Source of the DNA: Meconema thalassinum
Taxonomy: Eukaryota; Arthropoda; Insecta; Orthoptera; Tettigoniidae
Direction of reading: 5' to 3'
Length of the DNA: 64,000 nt
Assembly: GCA_946902985.2 (NCBI GenBank)
Contig: OX336395.1
Coordinates: 291,581,065-291,645,064 of the forward strand
In this document: positions 63,876 through 64,000 of the stretch, one piece after another
Layout: each line of letters begins with the position of its first letter
How positions within the stretch are numbered: position 1 is the first letter of the stretch
Made by a program: the position numbers and the translations under genes
The notes under the pieces: generated by a model
Told to the model about the DNA's origin: nothing
Seen by the model: the letters and a program-made list of their open reading frames with translations, nothing else
Databases searched by the model: none

Positions 63876-64000
63876 CTGCTCCACTGATGTATGTACGCAG
63901 TGTACCTATGCATATTATGAAGAATACAACTTTGTCAACTTACTTTTGAATCGTTATATCTCAGAAACGGTGACTCTTAGGATAAAAGGTGTTGAGACCA

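Overview
The window looks like intergenic DNA from a large, transposon-filled arthropod genome. I suggest a polyneopteran insect, because the tRNA-derived SINE families and the mariner, hAT, Penelope, I-type and RTE-type elements fit that group, but this is an inference and the species cannot be read from the sequence. I found no convincing intact host gene. Nearly every long reading frame is a transposable element (TE) protein or its remnant; the one clearly intact long frame is a LINE ORF2 at 3393-6395 (-).

Layout. 1-8200: a TE tail ORF (first copy), a Penelope-like RT with a GIY-YIG domain, a SINE split by the intact LINE, then further fragments. 8194-12340: a ~0.95 kb block present twice, carrying a tRNA-like promoter and Mutator-like transposase remnants, then a LINE tail. 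12341-19600: an RNase H-bearing I-type LINE, a pogo/Tigger element, three SINEs or dispersed repeats, a hAT zinc-finger fragment and an IS630/Tc1-type transposase. 19625-24044: an RTE-like LINE interrupted by another RNase H LINE (15-bp target site duplication, TSD), then a near-complete mariner. 24045-28950: LINE and piggyBac pieces and AT-rich DNA without recognisable content. 28955-35212: a mariner holding a SINE, holding a THAP transposon, holding a hAT, holding a SINE and a very short LINE. 35213-45043: LINE tails, a piggyBac C-terminus, a hAT inside a LINE, SINEs and microsatellites. 45339-49010: two deleted mariners with long inverted arms, LINE tails and SINEs. 49095-50945: a Tc1-like element split by a hAT MITE that itself carries a SINE. 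51068-62822 (-): one large CXC-domain gene cut by a palindromic element, a mariner (with a LINE inside) and an 8 kb hAT/Helitron composite. 62824-64000: another internally deleted mariner and a SINE-like repeat.

How the parts relate. The insertions can be ordered from their TSDs and from paralogous empty sites inside the same window. The two hAT MITE copies are the clearest case: one carries a SINE where the other is empty, and the other carries a Helitron where the first is empty. The RNase H LINE family recurs as long 3' fragments and as roughly 50-bp 3' stubs. Two mariners have independently exchanged one end for an inverted copy of the other. The window therefore works as a stratified record of transposition rather than as a set of cooperating genes.
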